From the NCBI GenBank assembly GCA_964483785.1, contig CAZACW010000043.1, forward strand, positions 1 through 18,637: a stretch of DNA of 18,637 nt, read 5' to 3'. Source of the stretch: JABDGZ01 sp964483785. GTDB lineage: Bacteria; Omnitrophota; Gorgyraeia; Zapsychrales; Fredricksoniimonadaceae. The notes beneath the pieces were generated by a model, which ran no database searches, was not told the origin of the DNA, and saw only the letters and a program-made list of their open reading frames with translations. Within the stretch, counting starts at the first letter, position 1. The number at the start of each line of letters is the position of its first letter. This document shows, in pieces, positions 5,873 to 12,921 of this stretch. The translations under genes were made by a program, and so were the position numbers.

Positions 5873-6559
5873 ATGTCCCCCAATATGTCTGTGGCCCACC
5901 GCATAGAACGTTCTTTAAAGCCGCGTTTTGCCGTGATCTATCCTTTCGGCCTCTTCGTGATGTTTTTTTGTTACTTGACTCAAGGCTCGATCCGGGCCGG
6001 GATCGGCTGGATCATCGCCGGATTACTGCTTCGCCTCTGGTCCAATGGTTATGCCATTAAAAATGATAAATTGACCACGTCCGGGCCCTATGCCCTGGTG
6101 CGCAATCCTTTATATCTTGGCACCTTCTTAGTCGCCATCGGCTTTGTGATTGTCTTGCAAAGCCAGCCGGCCTGGGTGGAATGGGTGATGGGCGTCATTT
6201 TTTTGCTGGCCTTAAGTTTGATGTACCGCCGCACCATCCAGGGTGAGGAAGGCATGTTAACGGCCAAGTACGGTGATGCTTATAAAGATTATTGCAGGCA
6301 TGTGCCGGCCATGGTCCCCTGCCTGGTGCCGTATACCAAGGGCGAAAAATGGCCCTTCAGCCTGCAACGGCTGTACAAAAGCAAGGAACATAAATCCGTA
6401 TTTTGGATTTTTATTATTCTGGTGGCCTTTGACTTGAAATCCCGCCTGCTCATCGAGCACAAAGCCATGTCAACGGCTTCCTGGGCCCTGTGCGGCCTGG
6501 CCCTGGTCCTTATCCTGCTCGACATCGCCTACGAAATCAACAAAAAGAAGGGAAAATAA
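5873..6559 (+). CDS. Isoprenylcysteine carboxyl methyltransferase / phospholipid methyltransferase-family membrane protein
   Basis: A 228-residue integral membrane protein. Hydrophobic segments are visible near residues 20-38, 43-56, 81-97, 102-117, 175-188 and 202-218. The family signature follows the third: SGPYALVRNPLYLGTFL (about 70-86) and later EEGMLTAKYGDAYKDYCRHVPAMVP (about 123-147), which build the SAM and substrate sites in ICMT/PEMT-type enzymes. The substrate cannot be told from sequence; bacterial members methylate diverse lipids or small molecules. The C terminus carries an extra two-helix extension. Start choice is uncertain: ATGs at 5873 and 5885 both lack a ribosome binding site. 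Co-directional with cinA, 12 nt apart. A palindrome begins 2 nt after the stop codon. Confidence 0.82.
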   Translation: MSPNMSVAHRIERSLKPRFAVIYPFGLFVMFFCYLTQGSIRAGIGWIIAGLLLRLWSNGYAIKNDKLTTSGPYALVRNPLYLGTFLVAIGFVIVLQSQPAWVEWVMGVIFLLALSLMYRRTIQGEEGMLTAKYGDAYKDYCRHVPAMVPCLVPYTKGEKWPFSLQRLYKSKEHKSVFWIFIILVAFDLKSRLLIEHKAMSTASWALCGLALVLILLDIAYEINKKKGK

Positions 6560-6592
6560 AAAACCATCACAACCCCGGGGGTTGTGATGGTT
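6552..6592 (-). terminator. Intrinsic terminator formed by the palindrome (leftward transcripts)
   Basis: For minus-strand RNA the 15-bp stem is followed by GGTTTTTTATTTTCCC, giving the GC-rich hairpin plus U-run of a rho-independent terminator. Rightward transcripts from the methyltransferase gene meet the same hairpin but only TTCTCC after it, so termination is predicted mainly for the leftward gene. Confidence 0.6.
6562..6592. repeat. REP-like palindrome, CAACCCC(C)GGGGTTG family, locus 2
   Basis: A 31-nt palindrome with perfect 15-bp arms (AACCATCACAACCCC and its complement) around one central base. It lies between convergent genes: it begins just after the methyltransferase stop codon and overlaps the last codons of the 1088-residue gene, encoding its C-terminal residues and the TGA stop (6567-6569). 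Confidence 0.85.
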
Positions 6593-9500
6593 CTCCCTTG
6601 GCCTTGAGTTCGACTAAAATGGGTAGTCTGCCTGCCGAGGTGATTTTAAGAACGCGGGGCCATAAGCCCTGAATGCGGCTTAATTGCGCCAAATCCTGTT
6701 TGGACACGGGCAAGGGAACGCCTTGGCCGTCGCGCTTGATGGACATGGCCAGATTGGCCGCGTTCATGTCGATACCGCCGAGAGGGTCTTGGGCGGAATG
6801 AAGCTGAGCTGGATCATGGCGCCGGGGTTTCCTTTCACTTATTACGACGGTCCTTGCATATGCAGCCGGGGTCATATAATACCCAAAGCCTATGGATTCA
6901 GCCACGGTCGAACCTATCTGCCTTTTTAAATCCTTGAACTCGACTCCCACCCATGTTTGATCCTGGAAATTGACTTGCAAATCCGTCGGTGATCCATCCG
7001 GCCCCAAGGCCTGGCCTTTGATTCCGTTTAACTCCATGGTAAGGGCCAAGCCGTCTAAAAAATTCAACTGACCTGCCTCTTTCTTTCCAGTTTCACATCC
7101 GTAGACAACGATTCGAACGCCTTGCTCAGCCTGACCCAAGAGAGGTTCAATGATTCTAAAATTATTATCATCAAGTCCTAAATATCCTCCATTGGGGGCC
7201 CTGCTTAAATCAATGCCGTATTGATCTCCATGCCCATTAAAATACAAATGACTATAAAAAATCCTACGCGATTTTAAATCCCCAGCAATCGTGGATAATG
7301 CCTTTTCAGGGTCACCCGCGACTTGATATACATAAACAGGACCATGCTTGATGAGGTCATCCACATAGTCGATACTGTCAAAAGAACTGTTATAATCTGA
7401 TTCTGTACTTGGCAGGATGACCACCTGGGCATGGCGCATTGGATGTTGAGGCCGGTCTTCCCTGGCCTTGGCAATGGCCAATAAGGTCGAAGAAGAAAAA
7501 CGAAAGGGAGCAATCCCTAGTCGATCCGATCTTTCGACCACATTCAAAATCTTGGCAGTATTCTCATTAGGGTTGCGTCTCTTCAGTTCCCTGACCAGCA
7601 CGCTCCCCAAGGATTCCCCATTTCTTCGGTTGGCCTCGAGATAAATTTCTAAATTTCTCCTGGCTGAAAAAATGAGTGGATCATCTAAAGCCGACATAAA
7701 GACTTTTTCAATGAAATCCAAAAATACCTCTTCATCGCCTAAAAAAAACAATCCGTTTAAAGTACCCAAATTCCGCATTCCAGGATAATGTTCCTTGATT
7801 TCTTGGATCCTCTTCCTGGCCTCAGGGCTTCTTTGTATAAAACGATACCATTGCGGATTTTCCTTGAAAAAATTCAGGTAGAAATTGGAATTGATCATAC
7901 CTGACGTGTATTGGTCATGGGACAGGAGTCTCTCGATCACGTCCTTTGGATAAATCTTCAGCAAAGGTTGGAACCCCCGGACAATCAATTCTTGAATTTT
8001 GGGATCTTCATTGTTGCTTAAGGCAAAGAACGTATTTCTATATTGTAGGGTGATCCTTTTATCCTTGTTAAATAGCTGGCCCGATAAAATGGGAATGGTT
8101 ATAGCGGCCATTCCTGCTGTGGGATATCTGGCCAGGGCGTCTACAAATAGATTCTTGACTTGCTTAGGATCGCCGCATTTCACCAAAGCCGCGACAATGC
8201 TCGAGGCGATTTCAGGATCATCTTTCCCAAATGCGTCGTAGGATCCTACGAGCAGGTAATTGACTTCAGAATCTCCCTTAAAGTGTCTTAAACCCTCATA
8301 TAAAGCCATTCTCAAGGTCTTATCAACTCCATAGGATGCAGCTTTTTTAATACTGCCCTTGGGCCTATAACCCAAGGCCTCAAATATGGCGTCCCTGATC
8401 ATGGGGCTTTTGACTTTTTTGGGCAAAAATCTCAGTAAATCCATTTCATCACGCATGGACCCATTCCTAAACCTGTCCACCCATTGCGCTTCAGTCAATT
8501 CCAGGGCCCCTAGATCAGCGGTGACCACATGGATCTTGATTGCGGGTTCATCTGCCACGCTAGCCTGGGCTCGGGCCTGGGACACAGGATTCAATTGCAA
8601 GGCCCCGAGCACGAAGGCCCTCAACAATAATGACAGGGCCTTATTTTTGACTGCGCCCAGCATGGCCTGATTGGATACGGGCAAAGCGCTGTTGACTAAG
8701 GCAACGGAAGCCTTGTCCATTTGCCCGGCATTAGGCAGGGACAAATTTCCTGCCTGCGCGATGGTCGCTCGATCAAAATGCCTCATCACCCGCCCTAAAG
8801 CGGCCTGGTCAAACCCGCCGGCGAAATATTTTCTGGGGATGATTTCATGGGTCATGCGGTCTTCGTCTTCCTTGATGATGTTATAAACGCCTTTTTTGAA
8901 GGCCTTGAGGTATTGTTGATAAATTTGTTGGGCATTCAGCGTCAAGCGGTCAGCATTCAAACTTGAAATTTTTGCCTTATCCGCATAAATTTTACCTAAT
9001 ATCGATTCCTTCAGCGCCTTTTTGTACCAGGCCGCCAAAATCATGCCGCTGTAAACCTGGCGCAGCAGGGCGAAATTTCTGCCCTCATTGACTTCCTTTT
9101 CCAATGCTGGAAGGATCACGGCCTTGATGATCTTGGACGCGGCGCTTTGGGCGGCATTGTCCGTCTGCATATGTTTATGCAAAGACAGATAATCTTCTTC
9201 CAGCATCACCTTTAAATGGCTTTTAAGAATCAGGACCGTGGATCCGCTTTCATAGATATCTGCCTGATCCGGCACGATCCAGACCTTGTTAAAGGTGTTG
9301 ACCGGAATAGGGGTATTGCCAAATTCCCGGGCGGCACGTTCGTACACCTTGTCCCAAAACAGCTTGCCCAGATGCGACTGCGGATACATCAAACTCGAAG
9401 AGATCTGTTTTAAAAGATAATCCTGCGCGAGCAGGTCGCGGCCCATTTCCGTGCGGCTGAAATCACCGGCAATGATGCGCTGATGCTCGTAAGGCGAAAG

Positions 9501-9833
9501 ATTGACCCATTGGTCCTGGTCAGGCACGGTCAACGAGGCCAGGAAATATTTGACCAGCTTGGTATATTCCCTCTGCTTCTCTTCGCTGTTTAATTCCGCA
9601 TCCGACCGGCGGACCAAAAAATCCAGCTGAAACGGATCACGGACATTGATGGTCATGCCTTGCAAAATAGAGGGTGTGAAAGACGGGCTTAAAGCGATCA
9701 TGGACCCGGGCAAAGGCATGACAAGGCCAACCACGCCTCCGGCAAAGGCCAAGGGCTTATCAAGGCCGGCGCAGGCAAAGGCCATGATCAATAAACAAGA
9801 AAATACTTTATGAAAGTATTTAAATACAGCCAT
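6567..9833 (-). CDS. Large exported protein: conserved N-terminal block, HEAT-like repeats, caspase-like C-terminal domain
   Basis: 1088 residues. A Sec signal peptide is visible (1-31, cut after PLAFA). Residues 40-360 are the block shared with the partial gene at 1-590 (KYFLASLT, WVNLSPYE, TEMGRDLLA, TFNKVWIVPD). Residues 391-425 form a second signal-peptide-like stretch ending in ARAQA. Residues 450-790 are helical and HEAT-like by eye. Residues 825-990 resemble a clan CD / CHAT / DUF4347 fold: strand then GHG with His868, strand then VVYGCETGKKEAG with Cys913, the expected catalytic pair 45 residues apart. A C-terminal tail (GGIDMN..., KRDGQGVPLP, QDLAQLSRIQGLWPRVL) follows, and the last residues come from a palindrome. 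Function is not known; peptidase activity is inferred. No Shine-Dalgarno precedes the ATG at 9833. Confidence 0.85.
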   Translation of the reverse strand: MAVFKYFHKVFSCLLIMAFACAGLDKPLAFAGGVVGLVMPLPGSMIALSPSFTPSILQGMTINVRDPFQLDFLVRRSDAELNSEEKQREYTKLVKYFLASLTVPDQDQWVNLSPYEHQRIIAGDFSRTEMGRDLLAQDYLLKQISSSLMYPQSHLGKLFWDKVYERAAREFGNTPIPVNTFNKVWIVPDQADIYESGSTVLILKSHLKVMLEEDYLSLHKHMQTDNAAQSAASKIIKAVILPALEKEVNEGRNFALLRQVYSGMILAAWYKKALKESILGKIYADKAKISSLNADRLTLNAQQIYQQYLKAFKKGVYNIIKEDEDRMTHEIIPRKYFAGGFDQAALGRVMRHFDRATIAQAGNLSLPNAGQMDKASVALVNSALPVSNQAMLGAVKNKALSLLLRAFVLGALQLNPVSQARAQASVADEPAIKIHVVTADLGALELTEAQWVDRFRNGSMRDEMDLLRFLPKKVKSPMIRDAIFEALGYRPKGSIKKAASYGVDKTLRMALYEGLRHFKGDSEVNYLLVGSYDAFGKDDPEIASSIVAALVKCGDPKQVKNLFVDALARYPTAGMAAITIPILSGQLFNKDKRITLQYRNTFFALSNNEDPKIQELIVRGFQPLLKIYPKDVIERLLSHDQYTSGMINSNFYLNFFKENPQWYRFIQRSPEARKRIQEIKEHYPGMRNLGTLNGLFFLGDEEVFLDFIEKVFMSALDDPLIFSARRNLEIYLEANRRNGESLGSVLVRELKRRNPNENTAKILNVVERSDRLGIAPFRFSSSTLLAIAKAREDRPQHPMRHAQVVILPSTESDYNSSFDSIDYVDDLIKHGPVYVYQVAGDPEKALSTIAGDLKSRRIFYSHLYFNGHGDQYGIDLSRAPNGGYLGLDDNNFRIIEPLLGQAEQGVRIVVYGCETGKKEAGQLNFLDGLALTMELNGIKGQALGPDGSPTDLQVNFQDQTWVGVEFKDLKRQIGSTVAESIGFGYYMTPAAYARTVVISERKPRRHDPAQLHSAQDPLGGIDMNAANLAMSIKRDGQGVPLPVSKQDLAQLSRIQGLWPRVLKITSAGRLPILVELKAKGEPSQPPGL

Positions 9834-9877
9834 AGCTAAAGTATGGCATGTAAGGTGGACAGAAGCAAGATGAGGTG

Positions 9878-10447
9878 CTATTTAGGCAGGTCGAACTTGA
9901 TGTTCACGTCCTGCCGGTCTTCCTCGGCGACCTTGAACATCTCCCTCTGCTGTAAATTAAGCATCCTGGCCACAAACATGTCCGGGATCTCGTTGATGCG
10001 GATATTGTAAACATTGACGGAATCATTGTAAAACTCGCGGCGGTCCGCGATCTGGCTTTCCAGATAGCTGACGCGCCCCTGCAGCTGGGTGAAATTCTGG
10101 TTGGCCTTAAGGTCCGGATAATTTTCAGCAACGGCAAACAGGCTTTTTAAGGACTTGGCCAGGTCCCCTTCGGCCTGGGAGGACTGCCCCACGGTCGTGG
10201 CCGACATGCAGGCCGTGCGCGCGGCCGTGATTTTCTCCAGCGTCTCGCGCTCATATTTCATGTACCCTTCGCAGACGCTGATAAGCTTCGGGATCTCATC
10301 GTGGCGCTGTTTGAGCAAGACATCGATATTGGCCCAGGCCTTGTCGATGTTGCGCGAAACCACGATGAGGCCGTTGTACAGGGAGACAAAGTAAGAAATG
10401 ACTCCGAAGACCAGAAACAAGACGGCGACTAAGATGATGATGGACAT
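9878..10447 (-). CDS. lemA: LemA family protein
   Basis: A 189-residue LemA protein: one N-terminal membrane anchor (about 1-27, MSIIILVAVLFLVFGVISYF) followed by a long helical bundle. Family motifs are YNGLIVVSRNIDKAWANIDVLLKQRHDEIPKL, YPDLKANQNFTQLQGRVSYLESQIADRREFYNDSVNVYN and a closing DMFVARML. The molecular role of LemA is not well defined; proteins with GIDE-like or TPM domains are frequent neighbours. The start is well supported by AAGGAGG four bases before the ATG. It lies 20 nt downstream of the GIDE-like gene, so the two form a small operon. Confidence 0.95.
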   Translation of the reverse strand: MSIIILVAVLFLVFGVISYFVSLYNGLIVVSRNIDKAWANIDVLLKQRHDEIPKLISVCEGYMKYERETLEKITAARTACMSATTVGQSSQAEGDLAKSLKSLFAVAENYPDLKANQNFTQLQGRVSYLESQIADRREFYNDSVNVYNIRINEIPDMFVARMLNLQQREMFKVAEEDRQDVNIKFDLPK

Positions 10448-10467
10448 GAGACCTCCTTAAGATTGAA

Positions 10468-11904
10468 CTAAAACTTCGACCATAAATTAAAACGAAACAG
10501 CAGATACGCCAAAAGCACCAGACTCAACGCCGCCCCGCCCCAAATCCCGGCAAAGGCCTGCCAGGAAAAATCCTTGACGATCTGGGTCTGGCTTTCATCT
10601 GATACGATGTAAATATCAGAAGGCTCTCCTTTGGCAATGATCACATCCGTCCCCTGCCAATCTTCGGCCAAATGCCGGCGCCAGCCTTCCACCCCTGGTT
10701 CAGAAAGCTTGTCCTCGCCTTTTTGGGCTGTGCCCAGCACAAAAACCGGCTCCTCCGGTTTGAGATACCATTCATTGAAGCGCAAGGTATTGTTCCCGAA
10801 CATCGTTTTGTATTGTAACCCGTTTTGGTCCATAAAACTAACAAGATTTTCCGGCAGGCCGCTGCCTAAGCCGGTGGTGAATTTATAGTCCACGGGCATG
10901 ACAAATTCCGCCATCTTAGGCAGGACAATGATCTGTCCGGTGCCGTCTTCCAGACAAAACGGGCAGTCGCTGCTGTCGCCCTGGGAAATCGTCACCCAAT
11001 GGCCGGACTTGCCGCTGCTTTCATAGCGCTCGACGGTGTAACGGTAAAAAAGGCAGTCTGTGCCGCTTAAGGGCGACGGAAAGGTCTTGGGGCTTTTGGC
11101 CTTGCCGTTGAGCTCGACTAAGCCCATGGACAGGCCACGCACCGTGGAAGCGGGGATATTTTCGACCATTCTTTTTTCCCGCAATTTTTTAAATCCGCGG
11201 AAAAAGGCCCAGATACCGAAGAAAAAACCGAAGATGGCATAGCCGATGTCCTTGCCGCTGTTGCTGCTGTGGTAGCTGGAATACGAATTACTGCTATATG
11301 TGTAGTTCGTGGGACGATTCAGATTCCTTTGGGTTTCCTGCGCGCTGATGGCTTCCTGGATTTTATTTCGAAGCGTGCTGATATCATTCCCATACCCCAT
11401 GCGCATGGCGGCATTGGCGCTGTAAAGCGCGTTGACATAATCGCCGGCATTGTACTGGCTGACAGCCTGAGTGTAATAGCTTTGCGCTTGTTGGGCATTA
11501 TCGTTGTCCGAGGTGACAGGCGCAGGCGCGCCGGGGGATGTATCCGCGGCAGTTGGAAGGTTTTGACCTTGGTCTGTCGGCTGGGTTTGGACCTGGGGCT
11601 GGTCTTGAGGTTGGATCTGGACCTGAGGCTGATCTTGGGGCTGGGTCTGGGGTTCCGGCGCTGGGCCAGGCGCATTGACCGGTGCCGAGGCCTGGACTTT
11701 TTGACCGTCGATGGTATCGACCTCATCCAGATAGTAGGTCATGACCATGCCGACCCCGGGGTCTAATTTGATAGACTCATTGGTCTTTTCGACAATTTTG
11801 CCTTCTAGGACCTGTCCGGACTTTAAAGCCACGGTCTCCGCCCAGACATGGACGCTCAGGCTTGCCATGATCAACGCTATCAGACAGGCTGATCTTAGGA
11901 CCAT
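10468..11904 (-). CDS. Exported membrane protein with GIDE-like (E3 ubiquitin ligase-related) domain
   Basis: 478 residues. A signal peptide (1-22, cut after HVWA) precedes a short beta-rich stretch (AETVALKSGQVLEGKIVEK..., 23-70), then a Pro-Gln-rich low-complexity linker (about 80-115), then a TPR-like helical stretch (138-170, YYTQAVSQYNAGDYVNALYSA). A transmembrane helix spans about 219-237. Residues 246-430 resemble the GIDE domain found in LemA-associated bacterial proteins: SGTDCLFYRYTVERYESSGKSGHW, DGTGQIIVLPKMAEF. A C-terminal helix (about 449-472) ends the protein. No RING finger follows, so ligase activity is not implied. It is followed by LemA in the same operon. Biochemical role unknown. 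Confidence 0.8.
   Translation of the reverse strand: MVLRSACLIALIMASLSVHVWAETVALKSGQVLEGKIVEKTNESIKLDPGVGMVMTYYLDEVDTIDGQKVQASAPVNAPGPAPEPQTQPQDQPQVQIQPQDQPQVQTQPTDQGQNLPTAADTSPGAPAPVTSDNDNAQQAQSYYTQAVSQYNAGDYVNALYSANAAMRMGYGNDISTLRNKIQEAISAQETQRNLNRPTNYTYSSNSYSSYHSSNSGKDIGYAIFGFFFGIWAFFRGFKKLREKRMVENIPASTVRGLSMGLVELNGKAKSPKTFPSPLSGTDCLFYRYTVERYESSGKSGHWVTISQGDSSDCPFCLEDGTGQIIVLPKMAEFVMPVDYKFTTGLGSGLPENLVSFMDQNGLQYKTMFGNNTLRFNEWYLKPEEPVFVLGTAQKGEDKLSEPGVEGWRRHLAEDWQGTDVIIAKGEPSDIYIVSDESQTQIVKDFSWQAFAGIWGGAALSLVLLAYLLFRFNLWSKF
11560..11652 (-). repeat. Pro-Gln tandem repeat in the GIDE-like gene
   Basis: Residues about 85-115 are built from degenerate QPQDQPQVQ units: DQPQVQIQP followed directly by DQPQVQTQP, with shorter variants around them. 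The DNA shows matching repeats of CTGRGGCTGG-type words on the plus strand. It is an extended linker between the exported N-terminal domain and the TPR-like part, and its copy number is likely to vary between strains. Confidence 0.7.
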
Positions 11905-11923
11905 ACGTATTCAAGGGTATCAT

Positions 11924-11980
11924 AAAAAAAACTGGGACACATTGAATTTCTCAAGAAATTCAATGTGTCCCAGTTTTTTA
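11924..11980. repeat. Long perfect hairpin element, copy A (bidirectional terminator-like)
   Basis: Arms CTGGGACACATTGAATTTCT (11932-11951) and its exact complement (11954-11973) are flanked by A8 on the left and T6 on the right, giving an uninterrupted 26-bp stem with a very tight loop. Flanking A and T runs make it a plausible intrinsic terminator in both directions. It lies just upstream of the GIDE-like gene start at 11904. Confidence 0.85.
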
Positions 11981-12081
11981 TGGCTCTGCTGACAAAGCTG
12001 ATTGGCTGGCAGGCTGGATGGAAAGGACCACAGGGTCAAGGCCTTCGAGATCGCTGAACTGGGCCAAATCCTGCTGCATAA
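11978..12081 (-). pseudogene. Relic of the 3' end of another member of the large exported protein family
   Basis: Between the two hairpin copies the minus strand encodes QQDLAQFSDLEGLDPVVLSI and a short tail ending at a TAA (11980-11978). This matches the end of the 1088-residue protein, KQDLAQLSRIQGLWPRVLKI, with 11 of 18 core residues identical, and ends a similar distance after the motif. Nothing upstream of the second hairpin belongs to the family; the frame there is the hairpin and antisense or shadow of the BI-1 gene. So only about 33 C-terminal codons survive, trapped between repeats. Confidence 0.65.
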
Positions 12082-12155
12082 AAAAAACTGGGACACATTG
12101 AATTTCTTGAGAAATTAGAAATTCAATGTGTCCCAGTTTTTTTCCCAGTTTTTTT
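12080..12155. repeat. Long hairpin element, copy B
   Basis: Same 20-nt arms as copy A, here at 12088-12107 and 12117-12136 with a 9-nt loop that partly repeats GAAATT, again with A8 on the left and T7 on the right. A second partial end (CCCAGTTTTTTT, 12144-12155) follows, as if the right end had been duplicated. The outer T-run overlaps the BI-1 stop codon (12156-12154), so the element abuts the gene directly and may terminate it. Confidence 0.82.
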
Positions 12156-12900
12156 AGTTTCGGCGGGAAATCTTGGCTAAAAGCCTTAAAATCTCCAAAT
12201 ACAGCCAGATCAAGGTCACCATCAGGGAAAAGGCGCCGTACCATTCCATATATTTGGCCAGTCCCTGGCGTGACCCTTGTTCTATGAAATTGAAATCCAG
12301 GATCAGATTAAGCGCGGCAATGCCGACCACAAAAAGGCTGAAGCCAATGCCAAGCGCAGTGCCTTGATACAGGAAACCCGGCTGGTGAATGCCGAACATC
12401 GACGCTATCATGACAATGCCATAAAAAATCGCGATGCCGATCGTGGCAATGGTCAGGCCTCTGATAAACATGGGTGTCGCCTGGATCCAGCCGGTTTTAT
12501 AGGCCAAGAGCATGGCCAGCATCACGGTAAAGGTCAAGCCTACGGCCTGGACGGCAATGCCGTAAAGATGATAATGCATCTCAAAATACGCGGAATAATT
12601 GCCCAAAAATAATCCCTGACAGGCTGCGTAAATCGGGGCCGTGATCCCGGACCATTGAGGCCTGAAAACGGTGACAAAGCCGAGGATCATCGCTACGAAG
12701 AATGCACCTGTCCCAATCAAAAACACGGAAGAGCTTGTTTCAAAGGTCTTGGACCATGTCCATAAGGCCGTGGCCATCACTATGGCCAACAAGACCAGGG
12801 TCTTGTTGATTGTGCCCTGAAGGGTCATGGCCGGCTCGCCCACGCCTACCTGGGCTGCGCCGAATGTCTTTTCATTTAACGTCGGATTGCTGCTTTCCAT
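12154..12900 (-). CDS. Bax inhibitor-1 / YccA-type multi-spanning membrane protein
   Basis: 248 residues with about seven hydrophobic helices from residue 32 onward and a soluble N terminus (MESSNPTLNEKTFGAAQ). The start NPTL...F and MTLQGTINKTLVLLAIV, then a PIYAACQGLFLGNYSAYFE stretch and the C-terminal NLILDFNFIEQGSRQGLAKYMEWYGAFSLMVTLIWLYLEILRLL, match the Bax-inhibitor-1-like (YetJ-related) family; the aspartates and glutamates of the last part are the conserved acidic residues thought to gate calcium leak in YetJ. GGGAGGG lies 9 nt upstream of the ATG. It begins 21 nt after pgpA and is probably the end of the pnp-to-pgpA operon. Physiological role in bacteria is poorly defined. Confidence 0.9.
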   Translation of the reverse strand: MESSNPTLNEKTFGAAQVGVGEPAMTLQGTINKTLVLLAIVMATALWTWSKTFETSSSVFLIGTGAFFVAMILGFVTVFRPQWSGITAPIYAACQGLFLGNYSAYFEMHYHLYGIAVQAVGLTFTVMLAMLLAYKTGWIQATPMFIRGLTIATIGIAIFYGIVMIASMFGIHQPGFLYQGTALGIGFSLFVVGIAALNLILDFNFIEQGSRQGLAKYMEWYGAFSLMVTLIWLYLEILRLLAKISRRN

Positions 12901-12921
12901 CTTTACTTCCCTCCTTTTAGC

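Noticed and set aside
5869..5874. TATAAT overlapping the methyltransferase start codon as a promoter
   Set aside because: No -35-like hexamer lies 16 to 18 nt upstream, and the gene is 12 nt from cinA in the same direction, so read-through is the simpler view.
9771..9833. Lipoprotein signal (Cys21) in the 1088-residue protein
   Set aside because: The residues before Cys21 (MAFAC) do not fit a lipobox well, and a normal AxA-type site (AFA) follows at 29-31.
11978..12244. An 88-codon minus-strand gene between BI-1 and the GIDE-like gene
   Set aside because: Its first half is a shadow of the BI-1 gene and the hairpin repeat; only the last 33 codons resemble a known family, so it is described as a relic.
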